From NCBI GenBank assembly GCA_021324455.1, contig JAJPJA010000081.1, positions 1-47,408 on the forward strand: a stretch of DNA of 47,408 nucleotides, read 5' to 3'. The stretch comes from Pseudomonadota bacterium. GTDB taxonomy: Bacteria > Desulfobacterota > Binatia > Binatales > Binataceae. Below are positions 10,401 to 18,137 of the stretch, one piece after another. Within the stretch, counting starts at the first letter, position 1, and each line of letters begins with the position of its first letter. The notes beneath the pieces were generated by a model that did no database searches, had not been told where the DNA came from, and saw nothing but the letters and a program-made list of their open reading frames with translations. Both the position numbers and the translations under genes were made by a program.

Positions 10401-11243
10401 GACATGCACGGTGCCGGAGATGTCGCGGGCGAGGCCGGCTTGCGGCGCGAGCGTGTTCACGTCGATGGCGGAGAGCTGGCGCAGGTGGATGACGGCGTTG
10501 ACGTTTTTCTCGCTGAGGTCGCGCAAGGTGCCGCTGAAGTCCACGCGGGAATGAGCGGTTTTGAGGGAGAGATTCGGCACGCTAATGGCGGCGACTTGCG
10601 CGGCTTCGTGGTAACGAACGCCGCCCTCCGCCCTGAGCGGCGGGATTTGCGGTCCGCTCAGCGCGAAGGAAATTTTATCGAGGTTGAAGTCCTGTCCGGA
10701 CAGGCCCATCCGGCCGTAGCCCTGGATACTGCCGTCACTCAGGCGGTAGGCGAGCGCGGGCTGCGCAGCGATGGTGGCGCGCGCGTGCTCGATGGAAAAA
10801 CGGCGCAGGTCGATGTTGAAGCTGCTGGAACTGTTGTTGGGATGGCGCTCCTCCAACGCGGCGAGCAGATTCCATCGGCCGTCGGGATCGCGCGCCAAAT
10901 GAAGATCCGGATCGACGGCGTCGATATCGGACAGCACGATCTGACCGCGCAGGGCGGGGAGGATCCGGTAGCCGACGCGGAGTTGCCGGATGACCGCAAT
11001 CGCCGCGCCGGCGCGATGAACCTCGATGTCGTGCAGAGTCAGGCGGCCCCAGATTGAGCCTTCGATAGTGCCGATGGTGATGCTGCCGCGATAGGTCTGC
11101 GCGAGATAGTTGACGATCTGGACGCGGATGAAATTGTTGAAGGCCGCGGTGCGAGTGAAGATCACCGCCGCGCCGATGACCAGCGCAAGCAGGGCGAGAA
11201 TGCCGCCGGTGATCCACAGTACGATGTGCCACAGCCGTTTCAT
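7467..11243 (-). CDS. tamB: TamB-like translocation and assembly module protein
   Basis: This 1258-residue protein has an N-terminal signal anchor (about residues 7-30, IVLWITGGILALLALVIGA). A very long, low-complexity, beta-repetitive AsmA/TamB-type region follows, and the C-terminus is a TamB/DUF490 domain (from about residue 930). The C-terminal signature includes GTLVVVGKQFDLKRGDITFTG, the IGGTATKPTLTL segment, SDIVSVMMFGK and an amphipathic end. In the family the protein is anchored in the inner membrane, spans the periplasm as a beta-taco groove, and works with TamA or BamA in outer-membrane biogenesis and lipid transport. It is downstream of, and in the same direction as, the TamA-like gene with a 117-bp gap, so co-transcription is likely. 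No strong ribosome-binding site was seen ahead of the ATG at 11243. Confidence 0.93.
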   Translation of the reverse strand: MKRLWHIVLWITGGILALLALVIGAAVIFTRTAAFNNFIRVQIVNYLAQTYRGSITIGTIEGSIWGRLTLHDIEVHRAGAAIAVIRQLRVGYRILPALRGQIVLSDIDAVDPDLHLARDPDGRWNLLAALEERHPNNSSSSFNIDLRRFSIEHARATIAAQPALAYRLSDGSIQGYGRMGLSGQDFNLDKISFALSGPQIPPLRAEGGVRYHEAAQVAAISVPNLSLKTAHSRVDFSGTLRDLSEKNVNAVIHLRQLSAIDVNTLAPQAGLARDISGTVHVNGKASDLQAEAILAAAGARLKAAVRADIASSQPAWQLNLRLSGVELPRLLKRVPRQLPAGDIAATVLASGAGFSLAAAKGNLDSHVRGLAARGMSLGDLTLTAALDHQTANLKAILTGPAGRANLNGRVDIARVPSYNLKLALDHLRPKNVLSAAAIAPADLNLTAALSGSGYRPDTMRAHALVKITPSMVRGVRVDGGLLDAQLASGVVRIATAALRAADTRVDVNGQFALDSRRGGTVNYKAVAAQLSPWLALAGRRGSGSITLTGNAQGSLKALRLSGAAQFTSLHLAPCSIASAHLTYEVAGLGAPLKPSGQVLLFATGIQAGVDLKSLRTSVRLTPGAALNASVALDSEDRLSHPAALRADISYKPGLTAMKLTAMSLGTEHGSWQLIAPARITLRAAAVEVQHFTAVNQNESIAIDGTIARAGPQNLTARIQRVRISDFAALLPRRLKITGLASTDLTIRGTAAAPALALSANITQLALADIAQAGLSAHASYSAGRASADAALAQDAAHSLNLTASLPFALSWAHGFQFRPTGDVDLRAFSNGLDLAVLNSLGNKQVTDIGGLLALDIAARGPLAHPLPRGFIRLSALRAAARPLKVDVTQGMVEIRLTPAEIRLVTLAARAGNGTMTGGGTVTLTPGGAPSRIDLRLALDRWPAIATHQYNAAVSARLDAAGPPTAIHVGGSVEVLHGVFRPDLSVTGSAPRPDETITLVHQWNQFPQPPPAPPPPAADNFPSYRSLSADVTVTVRRDTWIKTADFAVELQGQVRVHKTRGQDPIISGAINTVRGTLVVVGKQFDLKRGDITFTGGHNIDPQLLIVAQERVQNYTVDATIGGTATKPTLTLSSIPPLPQSDIVSVMMFGKTTSQLSGGQQKDLQNQAASMAGGYAASQIGKAIAQSLGLNSLGVTTTSAGVGLGRYITKNVYVSASQSSSNMSDRRAEIQYYITPEINLSTSASTNYGNEVKLQWHKEY

Positions 11244-11360
11244 TCAGGGTCAGGCGGGAAGCGGTTCTTCAAGTATGCCTGGGTTGGTGTGCTGTTGCAT
11301 CAGATAACCTTACCGTCTGGTCCGGCCGGCCAACGGGATAGACGAATATCGGCGACCGGC

Positions 11361-13193
11361 TCAGAAGTATTGGCCGATGCTGAAGTAGACCTGCCATTGA
11401 GTCTGGCCGCGGGGTTTGAAGAAGGGGATGCCGAGGTCGATTCGAATCGGGCCGACCGGGGTGTTATAGGCGAGAGCGGGGCCGGCGCTGAAATCGAGGC
11501 TGCGAAAGGGCAGGTCGTAGGGATGAGTTGAGAGCTGGCCGAAATCCAGAAAAGCGGCGCCGGATAGTTTGTCCCAGATCGGGCGGCGCAGCTCCAGCGA
11601 ACCCTCCAGATCGGTCAGACCGCCGATGGGAGTGTTGTCCGGGGTGTGAGGTCCGAGCCGCCAATAGCGCCATCCGCGGACGCTGCCCTCGCCGCCGATG
11701 AAGAAGCGGTAGAACAGCGGGTAGTTGGTGCGCGGTCCGAAAGAATCGCCGGTGCCCATTTTAAGCCGCGTCGCCGCAATCGTCTCCCATCCGAGCAGTT
11801 TGTAGTATTTGACCTGACCCCAGAAGCGATAGAAGTCGTAAGTGCCGCCGAAGACTTCGCCCGCCTCCATCGCCTGAAGATCCAGCACGAAGCCGCGGGT
11901 TGGATTGAAAAGATCGTCAGTGGTGTCGCTGGTGAAGCCGGCCTCGGGGCCTGAGACGACACCGCTGGTGACAAGGCCGCCGAGCACGATGGGGATTTCC
12001 GGATCCACGGCGGTCAGCCGGTCGTATTCCAGGCGGTAGCCGACGAAAGCTTTGGTCTTGTCGGAGAAGGAGTAGCGAATGCTGGGCAGGAACCGGGTGC
12101 CGAACAGGGTGTAGGGCGGGACCTGCTGGATGTCCTCGCCGAAGTTGAGGATTCCGACGACCGCGCGCCGGTTGAACAGATAGGGCTGGGTGAGGATCAG
12201 GCGCGCATAGCTGTCGATGTTGGAATAGCGCACGGTAGCGGTCAGCTGGCGTCCGCCGCCCAGCCAGTTCATGTCGCTCCAGGAGAGGTTGGCGATGAAC
12301 TGGCTTTCGGTGTTGTAGCCGCCGCCGACGTCAATGGAATGTTTGGGGCGCTCCCTGACGGTGAGGCGGATGGGAACCAGGTGCGGATTGCGCTGGTCCA
12401 ATCGCGGCGTCAGGCGCACCACCGAGAACAGCCCCAGCTTGAGGAGGCGGTCGCGGGTTTGATCGAGTTGCTTTTGGGAAAAACGCTGGCCCGGGCGGTA
12501 GGCGAGCTCGCGGGTAATGATGTCGGAAGCGACGTTTTTGTTTCCGATGACGGTGGTTGCGCCGAACACGCCCCTGGCGCCGGGCTGCACGAAGTACCAG
12601 ATACGGGCGGCGTCTTGCGAAAGATTAACTTCGGCCCAGCGCTGGGTGGTGGCGTGGGCGTAGCCCCGGTCGCGGAAGAAGTCGCGGACGGTTTCCTGGC
12701 CGGCCTGATAGGGCGCGTCGTTGAAGATCTGGCCGGGTTTCAGGCCCAGCTTTGAGTACAGCCGATTGGACGGCGGCAAGCGCCGTTTGTTGACGACGAT
12801 GCGGATCCGCTGGATGTAAACCGGATGGTTTTCGGTGATGTGGATCTCGGGCGTTATCAGGTCGCCGCGAACTTTCAGATCGCAGGCGATATGCGCCTGG
12901 AAGTAGCCATGGGTGCGATAGAGAAGCGCCAGGCGCTTGAGGTCTTGACTGAAAACGTCGGAATCGAAGGCCGGGCGTTTCTGCCACGGGAGGTAAAAGG
13001 GGCGCTCTTTGGTATTCATTTGCGATTTGAGTTCGCTGTCGGAGAGCGCGTGATTGCCGGTGAAGACGATGCGATCGACGCGATAGGTCCTGCCCGCCTG
13101 CAGCTGGTCGATCGTGAGCGCGCAAACGGGCGCCGCCCGGAGCAGGAGAAGTGCGCAAAGCAGCGGGATGATTGGTGTTCGGTGTTCCGGCAT
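11361..13193 (-). CDS. tamA: TamA/Omp85-family outer-membrane assembly protein
   Basis: This 610-residue protein begins with a signal peptide (PLLCALLLLRAAPVCA). Periplasmic POTRA-like repeats follow (YRVDRIVFTGNHALSDSEL; ITPEIHITENHPVYIQRIRI; GVFGATTVIGNKNVASDII). The C-terminal half is a 16-strand Omp85 barrel with the lid-loop motif GGEGSVRGW and an aromatic end (SIGQYF), the expected C-terminal beta signal. Family members insert or secrete outer-membrane proteins together with TamB. Its position directly upstream of tamB supports TamA over BamA, and no other Bam genes are nearby. The protein is slightly longer than E. coli TamA. Confidence 0.92.
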   Translation of the reverse strand: MPEHRTPIIPLLCALLLLRAAPVCALTIDQLQAGRTYRVDRIVFTGNHALSDSELKSQMNTKERPFYLPWQKRPAFDSDVFSQDLKRLALLYRTHGYFQAHIACDLKVRGDLITPEIHITENHPVYIQRIRIVVNKRRLPPSNRLYSKLGLKPGQIFNDAPYQAGQETVRDFFRDRGYAHATTQRWAEVNLSQDAARIWYFVQPGARGVFGATTVIGNKNVASDIITRELAYRPGQRFSQKQLDQTRDRLLKLGLFSVVRLTPRLDQRNPHLVPIRLTVRERPKHSIDVGGGYNTESQFIANLSWSDMNWLGGGRQLTATVRYSNIDSYARLILTQPYLFNRRAVVGILNFGEDIQQVPPYTLFGTRFLPSIRYSFSDKTKAFVGYRLEYDRLTAVDPEIPIVLGGLVTSGVVSGPEAGFTSDTTDDLFNPTRGFVLDLQAMEAGEVFGGTYDFYRFWGQVKYYKLLGWETIAATRLKMGTGDSFGPRTNYPLFYRFFIGGEGSVRGWRYWRLGPHTPDNTPIGGLTDLEGSLELRRPIWDKLSGAAFLDFGQLSTHPYDLPFRSLDFSAGPALAYNTPVGPIRIDLGIPFFKPRGQTQWQVYFSIGQYF

Positions 13194-13524
13194 AAAGGCT
13201 AACGGTTGACGGCATCCGTGTATTCCCGCTGAGCAAAGCGAGTTGAGCGTTCACTGCGTCGTGTCTCCGCACGCACGAGCATCTGATCAAGCTTAGATGC
13301 GGGTGGAGGCGGCGGACAATGAATAACAGAATCGGACGTTGTTTGATGTCAGAATCCTGAGGCTGCGGGGGTCGGGATCAGGCCGCAGCCGGCGGCTTGG
13401 AGCGGCGATGTTCGACTGTATGAACCTGCTTCGGTACGCGCCGGAATGCCCCGCGGCTGGAATCGAAAGCATCGCAGTCCTCTCCGGGGGGAGCGGGATC
13501 GGAAAAGAAGTTGGGAAGTTGGAG
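13194..13524. other. Intergenic stretch, no feature recognised
   Basis: These 331 bp lie between the stop of the MFS gene and the start of the TamA-like gene, which share direction. Small frames are present on both strands, but none has a convincing start, ribosome-binding site or protein-like composition. I see no clear terminator or promoter. The tamAB promoter is expected at the 3' (high-coordinate) side of tamA, so it should lie here. Confidence 0.5.
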
Positions 13525-15177
13525 TCAGTGGGCGAGGGCGGCGGCGTCGGCGGGCGAGACTTCGGGGCGTTCAAGGCGGTTGTTGGCCCATAGCCAGGCG
13601 AGCAGCAGGACCGGGGTCAGCAGAGTGCTCATCCAGAACAGGGACCAGTAGATGTCGTTCAGAGCGAGCATCGCGGCCTGGCGCTGGACCTCGCCGTAAA
13701 TCATCGCGAGGCCGGATTTGCCGGCGGCAAAGTTGTTGGGGGAGAGGAAATGGGGCGCGCCGGGCATATGCCGCGGCGCAGTGCCCATCCGCCAGGCGTC
13801 GAAGACCGAGAAATGTTCGGCGAGGTAGCTCTGATGGGTCTGCTCGTTGCGCACCAGCATCGTGCTCATGATCGAGATGCCCATGGCGGCGCCGGTGTTG
13901 CGAATCATGCTGAAGAGGCTGGCGGCATAGCCCATCCGCTCGCGCTGGACGCAGGTCAGCGTGGCGGCTGACAGGGGCGGGAAGATGATCGAGAAGCCGG
14001 CGCTGATAAGGATCGTCGGCCACAGCACCTGCCAGTAATCGACGGTCAGATTCCAGGTCGCCATCTTGTACAGCGCGAAGCATTGCATCAGGAAGCCCGC
14101 GATCCACAGCGGCTTGATGGGGAGGCGGTAGCGGGCGAGCTGGCCAACCAGCAGCATCGCGGCCGCCGCGCCGAGTCCGCGCGGGGCCAGCACGAGGCCG
14201 GCGTCCCATGCCGTGTAGCCCATGAATTCCTGCAGGAAGACGGGGTTGAGCAGGTTGGTTCCGAACAGCATGAAGCTCATCAGGACCAGGATGATGATGG
14301 CGATGGTGAACATCGGAATCTTGAGGATGCGCAGGTCCATGATGGGTTCGGGGAAGCTGAGCTCGCGCCAAATCAGCAGCACGGTCGAAAGCACGATGCC
14401 GATGACGGCGTAAGTGACCCAGGGAGAGGAGAACCAATCGGCGCGCTGGCCGCGGTCGGAGACGATCTGAAGCAGGCCGAGGCTGAGCGCAATCAGGACG
14501 ATGCCGGGATAGTCGACGCGGCCGCCTTTGGCGCGCAGTTTGCGCAGGTAAGGCGGGTCGTGCAGGAAGGTGGAAACCATGATAATGGCGGCGATGCCGA
14601 TGGGCACGTTGATGTAGAAGTTCCATCGCCAGGACCAGTTGTCAGTGATCCATCCGCCCAGGGTCGGGCCCATCACCGGCGCGACCATCATCCCGATACC
14701 CCAGAACGCCATCGCCATCGCCTGCTCTTCGGGCGGAAAGGTTTCCATGAGAATAGCCTGCGATGAGGGCTGCATCGCGGCGCCCGAAAATCCCTGAAGC
14801 AGGCGGAAGAAGACCATCTGGTTGAGCGAGCGGGCGGCGCCGCAGGCGGCGGAGGAGAGCACGAAACCGGTGACCGAGAGCATGAAGTAACGCTTGCGCC
14901 CGAAGCGCGCGGAGATCCATCCGGTCATCGGGATCATGATGCCGTTGGCGACCAGGTAGCTGGTGGCAACCCAGGTAATCTCGTCCACGCTGGCGGAGAA
15001 GCTGCCCTGCATGTGGGGCAGGGCGACGTTGACGATCGAGACGTCGAGGACTTCGAGGATAGTCCCGAGCATCACGGAGAGCGCGATAATCCACTTGTGC
15101 GCCGAAGGGGCTTCATGGACGGAGGGATGCTCGGAGGAACCGAGCTCGACCGCCTGCGCTTTTGGACTGGCAACCAC
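13525..15177 (-). CDS. DHA2-family (EmrB/QacA-like) MFS efflux transporter
   Basis: This 550-residue polytopic inner-membrane protein has the length and about 14 helices typical of the drug:H+ antiporter-2 family. DHA2 signatures include LEVLDVSIVNVALPHMQGSF in helix 1, the motif A loop GWISARFGRKRYF, and the antiporter motif C region MVAPVMGPTLGGWI followed by WSWRWNFYINVPIG. Members pump hydrophobic drugs, dyes or fatty-acid-like compounds, often through an EmrA-type adaptor and a TolC channel. Neither partner gene is adjacent. The GTG at 15177 opens the frame, and about 28 hydrophilic residues precede the first helix. No strong ribosome-binding site was seen, so the exact start is uncertain. 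It is divergent from the crotonase-family gene at 15352. Confidence 0.92.
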   Translation of the reverse strand: MVASPKAQAVELGSSEHPSVHEAPSAHKWIIALSVMLGTILEVLDVSIVNVALPHMQGSFSASVDEITWVATSYLVANGIMIPMTGWISARFGRKRYFMLSVTGFVLSSAACGAARSLNQMVFFRLLQGFSGAAMQPSSQAILMETFPPEEQAMAMAFWGIGMMVAPVMGPTLGGWITDNWSWRWNFYINVPIGIAAIIMVSTFLHDPPYLRKLRAKGGRVDYPGIVLIALSLGLLQIVSDRGQRADWFSSPWVTYAVIGIVLSTVLLIWRELSFPEPIMDLRILKIPMFTIAIIILVLMSFMLFGTNLLNPVFLQEFMGYTAWDAGLVLAPRGLGAAAAMLLVGQLARYRLPIKPLWIAGFLMQCFALYKMATWNLTVDYWQVLWPTILISAGFSIIFPPLSAATLTCVQRERMGYAASLFSMIRNTGAAMGISIMSTMLVRNEQTHQSYLAEHFSVFDAWRMGTAPRHMPGAPHFLSPNNFAAGKSGLAMIYGEVQRQAAMLALNDIYWSLFWMSTLLTPVLLLAWLWANNRLERPEVSPADAAALAH

Positions 15178-15351
15178 GCTTGGGAAAAGCTACGGCAGGG
15201 GCTCGCCTCAGTAAAGGCTGAAATCGGTGGGGGCGAGGCGCTTGCGGGGCGGTTTTGAGCTAACCTGCGGATGGCGATTTCCGGCGTGCGCCGTTATTAA
15301 AGGAAGCGGTCCGCGCAACCGGGCCCGGGAAGCAAGTGCAAGGAGATGATT

Positions 15352-16128
15352 ATGGCTGACGAATTGGTCAAGGTGGAGCGCTCCGGCGAGTATCTGAGGG
15401 TGCGGCTGAATCGGCCCGAGAAGGGCAACGCGATCAACAACTCGATGCTGGCGGCGCTTGACGCGGCGTTTCAGAAGGCGGAGGGGGACAGGAGCGTCAG
15501 GGCGTTGCTGCTCAGCGGCGAGGGCAAACATTTCTGTGCCGGTATCGACCTGGCGGAGGGGCATCGCGTGGACACCACCGAGGTGGGCGGCGGGCTCAGC
15601 CTGGAGACGGTGTTCCATCGGCTAGAGGCGCTGCCGATTCCGACGGTGGCGGTGATGCGCGGGGCGGCGCTGGCGGGTGGACTGGAACTGGCGCTGCATT
15701 GCGACTTGCGGGTCGCGGCCGAGAATGCGCGCTTGGGCATGCCGGTGGCCAGGGTGGGACTGATTCCGCCGTTCGATTTCACCCGCAAACTGATCGAGAT
15801 TATCGGCGCGCCGGCCACGGCGTACCTGCTGTTCAGCGCGGAGCCGGTGGACGGAAAGCGGGCGCTGGCGTTGGGTATGGTTAACGAGGTGAGGCCCGAG
15901 AGCGAGGTTGAAGCGGCGGGGACGGCGCTGCTGGAGAAGATTTCAGGCAATGCGCCGTTGTCGCTGCGCACGATCAAGGCGACGCTGCGGCGCTGTATGA
16001 GAGACGCGTTTTTGGCGGAGCATAAGGATCTGGATGAGATGGTGAGGGTGATCCTGAAGAGTTCGGATGCGAAGGAGGGGGCGCGGGCTTTTGTGGAGAA
16101 GCGCAAACCGGTGTGGAAAGGGGAGTGA
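15352..16128 (+). CDS. Enoyl-CoA hydratase/isomerase (crotonase) family protein
   Basis: This protein is 258 residues from the ATG at 15352, which has AAGGAG 6 nt upstream; the ATG at 15346 abuts that site and is less likely. The crotonase fold is clear: LNRPEKGNAINNSML near the N-terminus, the oxyanion-hole and CoA region GEGKHFCAGIDL, then AGGLELALHCD, and a C-terminal GARAFVEKRKP tail. The glutamate equivalent to rat hydratase Glu144 is present (Glu112). The position of Glu164 holds Val132 (MPVARVG). A classical two-glutamate hydration mechanism is therefore unlikely, and isomerase or another crotonase chemistry is more plausible. The substrate is unknown. It lies 116 bp before the phage terminase gene in the same direction. 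Confidence 0.88.
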   Translation: MADELVKVERSGEYLRVRLNRPEKGNAINNSMLAALDAAFQKAEGDRSVRALLLSGEGKHFCAGIDLAEGHRVDTTEVGGGLSLETVFHRLEALPIPTVAVMRGAALAGGLELALHCDLRVAAENARLGMPVARVGLIPPFDFTRKLIEIIGAPATAYLLFSAEPVDGKRALALGMVNEVRPESEVEAAGTALLEKISGNAPLSLRTIKATLRRCMRDAFLAEHKDLDEMVRVILKSSDAKEGARAFVEKRKPVWKGE

Positions 16129-16201
16129 GATCGATGGAGGCGCACCATCATATGGCAGCAGGGCGCCCGAGAGGGCCGGCGCTTTTGAAAATGATGGTCT
16201 T

Positions 16202-16216
16202 TGGCCGCCGCGGCCA
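16202..16216. promoter_or_regulatory. 15-bp palindrome upstream of the terminase gene
   Basis: TGGCCGC and GCGGCCA are perfect inverted arms around a single C. The palindrome lies 29 bp upstream of the TTG start of the terminase gene, at the junction between the host crotonase gene and the phage module. A small hairpin (CCCT at 16218-16221, AGGG at 16226-16229) then overlaps the ribosome-binding site. It could be an operator or part of a weak terminator. There is no T-run. Confidence 0.3.
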
Positions 16217-16244
16217 TCCCTCATAAGGGGAGAATTCGGACGCA

Positions 16245-17888
16245 TTGGCGGACACGGGGCGGGGGCGGTTACAATACTTCATTAGTCAGTTGGGAGAGGA
16301 GATTGAAAATAGCCATTGTATAGCGGCGGAGATTGACGATCCGGACGATGAGGGGCTTTACCAGCTCTATCCCGACAAAGAGAGTCTGCTGCCGCTGATC
16401 CGGGACGACCTGGTGCAGTACTGCGTTGCGCTCAACCCGCGCTGGCGTCCGGCGCGGCATCTGCTGTACCTGGCGGACCGGCTGATGGCGGCGGAGCGGC
16501 GCGAGTTGACGCGGCTGGTGGTGACGATGCCGCCGCAGCATGGGAAGTCGTGGACCACCAGCCAGCATTTCCCGGCCTGGTATCTGGGGCGGCATCCCGA
16601 GCATTCGGTAATCACGGCGGCCTACAACGAGACCAAGGCGCTGGATTTCGGGCTCAGCGTCAAGGACCAGGTGAACGATCCGCTGTTCCGGCTGGTGTTT
16701 CCGGAATTCGGGGTGCGGCGCGATTCGAACAGCGCGCTCAGGTTCACCACCGAGCAGGGCGGTTGTTATTACGCGGTGGGGCGGGGCGGGCCGGCTACGG
16801 GCCGGCGCGCTGACCTGTTTATCGTGGACGATCCCTACAAAGACGAGGAGGAAGTGCGCAGCGACGCGGTGCGGCGCCAGATCCGGAGCTGGTGGAGCAA
16901 GGTAATCTACACGCGTCTGGCGCCGGGCGCGATCGTAATCGTGATTCATACCCGATGGGATGAAGACGATTTAATTGGATGGCTGCTGACGGAGCATGCG
17001 GCGGAGGGATGGTGCGTGATAAACCTGCCGGCGATTGCGGAGGACAATGATCTGCTGGGGCGGACGCCCGGAGAGCCGCTATGGCCGGAGCGCTACACGC
17101 TGGAGGATTTGGAAAAGCGGCGGGTCAACGATCCATTGGGCTTCCAGGCGTTGTATCAGCAGCGGCCGGCGGGAGCGGGAGCGCGGATGTTCCGGCGCGA
17201 ATGGCTGGAGGATACCAGCATGAACTGCCGCTACGATCCGGTGCGCCATCCGCCCAACCATCGGGCGATGAACAAGCTGATGCTGATCGATCCGGCCAAC
17301 TCGAAAAGCCGCAGCGCGGACTACACCAGTATCTGGGTGCTGGGTCTGGGGGCGGATCGGAATTTCTACGTGCTTGACATGGTGCGCGACCGCCTCAGTC
17401 TGACCGAGCGCGGCGACGCGGTGTTCGGGTTGCATCGTAAATGGCAGTTGGCCCGATCGCGCAGCGTGGTGGCCTACGAGGATTATGGTCTGCAGGCGGA
17501 TATTTCCTATCTGACCGACCGGATGGCGCGCGAGAATTACCGTTTCGCGGTGAAGCCGGTCGGCGGACGGCTGAGCAAAGCGGACAGAATCGCGCGGCTG
17601 GTGGCGTTGTTCGAGCAGGGCCGGATTCAACTGCCGACCAGTCTTCATCGGACCAATAAGGACGGCGTCGAAGAGGATTTGGCGCGGGTTTTTGTCGAGG
17701 AGGAATACGCCAACTATCTGGTCGGGGGCGGCGGCTGCCGGCATGACGATATGCTCGACGCGTTGAGCCGGCTGTTTGACGTCGAGCTGGTCTGGCCGGG
17801 TCCTGCGGGAGCGGCGGAGGACAGCGACGAGCTGCGGCGCTGGCGCGAACAGCGCAAGGCCGGGCGGAACGGATGGATGTCGGCGTGA
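16245..17888 (+). CDS. terL: Phage terminase large subunit
   Basis: This 547-residue packaging motor has an N-terminal ATPase with Walker A-like MPPQHGKS (Lys101) and Walker B LFIVDDPYKDEEE (Asp195/Asp196, then acidic residues). A coupling-like segment IHTRWDEDDLIGWL follows. The C-terminal RNase H-like nuclease has LIDPANSKS (Asp349) and CRHDDMLDAL (Asp501/Asp502). Both catalytic halves appear intact, so it should translocate and cut concatemeric DNA if a capsid with portal is supplied. The TTG start at 16245 is 11 nt after AAGGGGAGA. It is the first gene of the phage module. No small terminase precedes it and no portal follows it. Confidence 0.93.
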   Translation: MADTGRGRLQYFISQLGEEIENSHCIAAEIDDPDDEGLYQLYPDKESLLPLIRDDLVQYCVALNPRWRPARHLLYLADRLMAAERRELTRLVVTMPPQHGKSWTTSQHFPAWYLGRHPEHSVITAAYNETKALDFGLSVKDQVNDPLFRLVFPEFGVRRDSNSALRFTTEQGGCYYAVGRGGPATGRRADLFIVDDPYKDEEEVRSDAVRRQIRSWWSKVIYTRLAPGAIVIVIHTRWDEDDLIGWLLTEHAAEGWCVINLPAIAEDNDLLGRTPGEPLWPERYTLEDLEKRRVNDPLGFQALYQQRPAGAGARMFRREWLEDTSMNCRYDPVRHPPNHRAMNKLMLIDPANSKSRSADYTSIWVLGLGADRNFYVLDMVRDRLSLTERGDAVFGLHRKWQLARSRSVVAYEDYGLQADISYLTDRMARENYRFAVKPVGGRLSKADRIARLVALFEQGRIQLPTSLHRTNKDGVEEDLARVFVEEEYANYLVGGGGCRHDDMLDALSRLFDVELVWPGPAGAAEDSDELRRWREQRKAGRNGWMSA

Positions 17889-18137
17889 GGGCGGGTTGAG
17901 GAGAGCGCGACCTGGCATCTTCCAGGCCAATCCTGACGTATTGCACAATGCAAGCAGTTTGTTTGCTTTTGTTTGCGATTTGTTCTAACGCTTAGTCCTG
18001 ATTCAGAAGGATGCTCAGGCTAGCAGTCTGTTAGGCAAACATCAACTGCGCCATGCCAGATTTTTTCTGAGCGCAGGTCGAGTTCCGGGTTTCGTTGGGT
18101 GAAATTGGTGCCCATGTTCGACGCGCGATAGATTCAT
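17889..18137. other. Non-coding junction after the terminase gene
   Basis: This stretch is AT-richer than the flanking genes. It contains a perfect small palindrome TTGCA-CAA-TGCAA (17941-17953) followed by GTTTG-rich short direct repeats up to about 17987. It has no plausible gene. In comparable phages the portal gene starts about here, so this could be the scar of a deletion or replacement. Confidence 0.4.
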
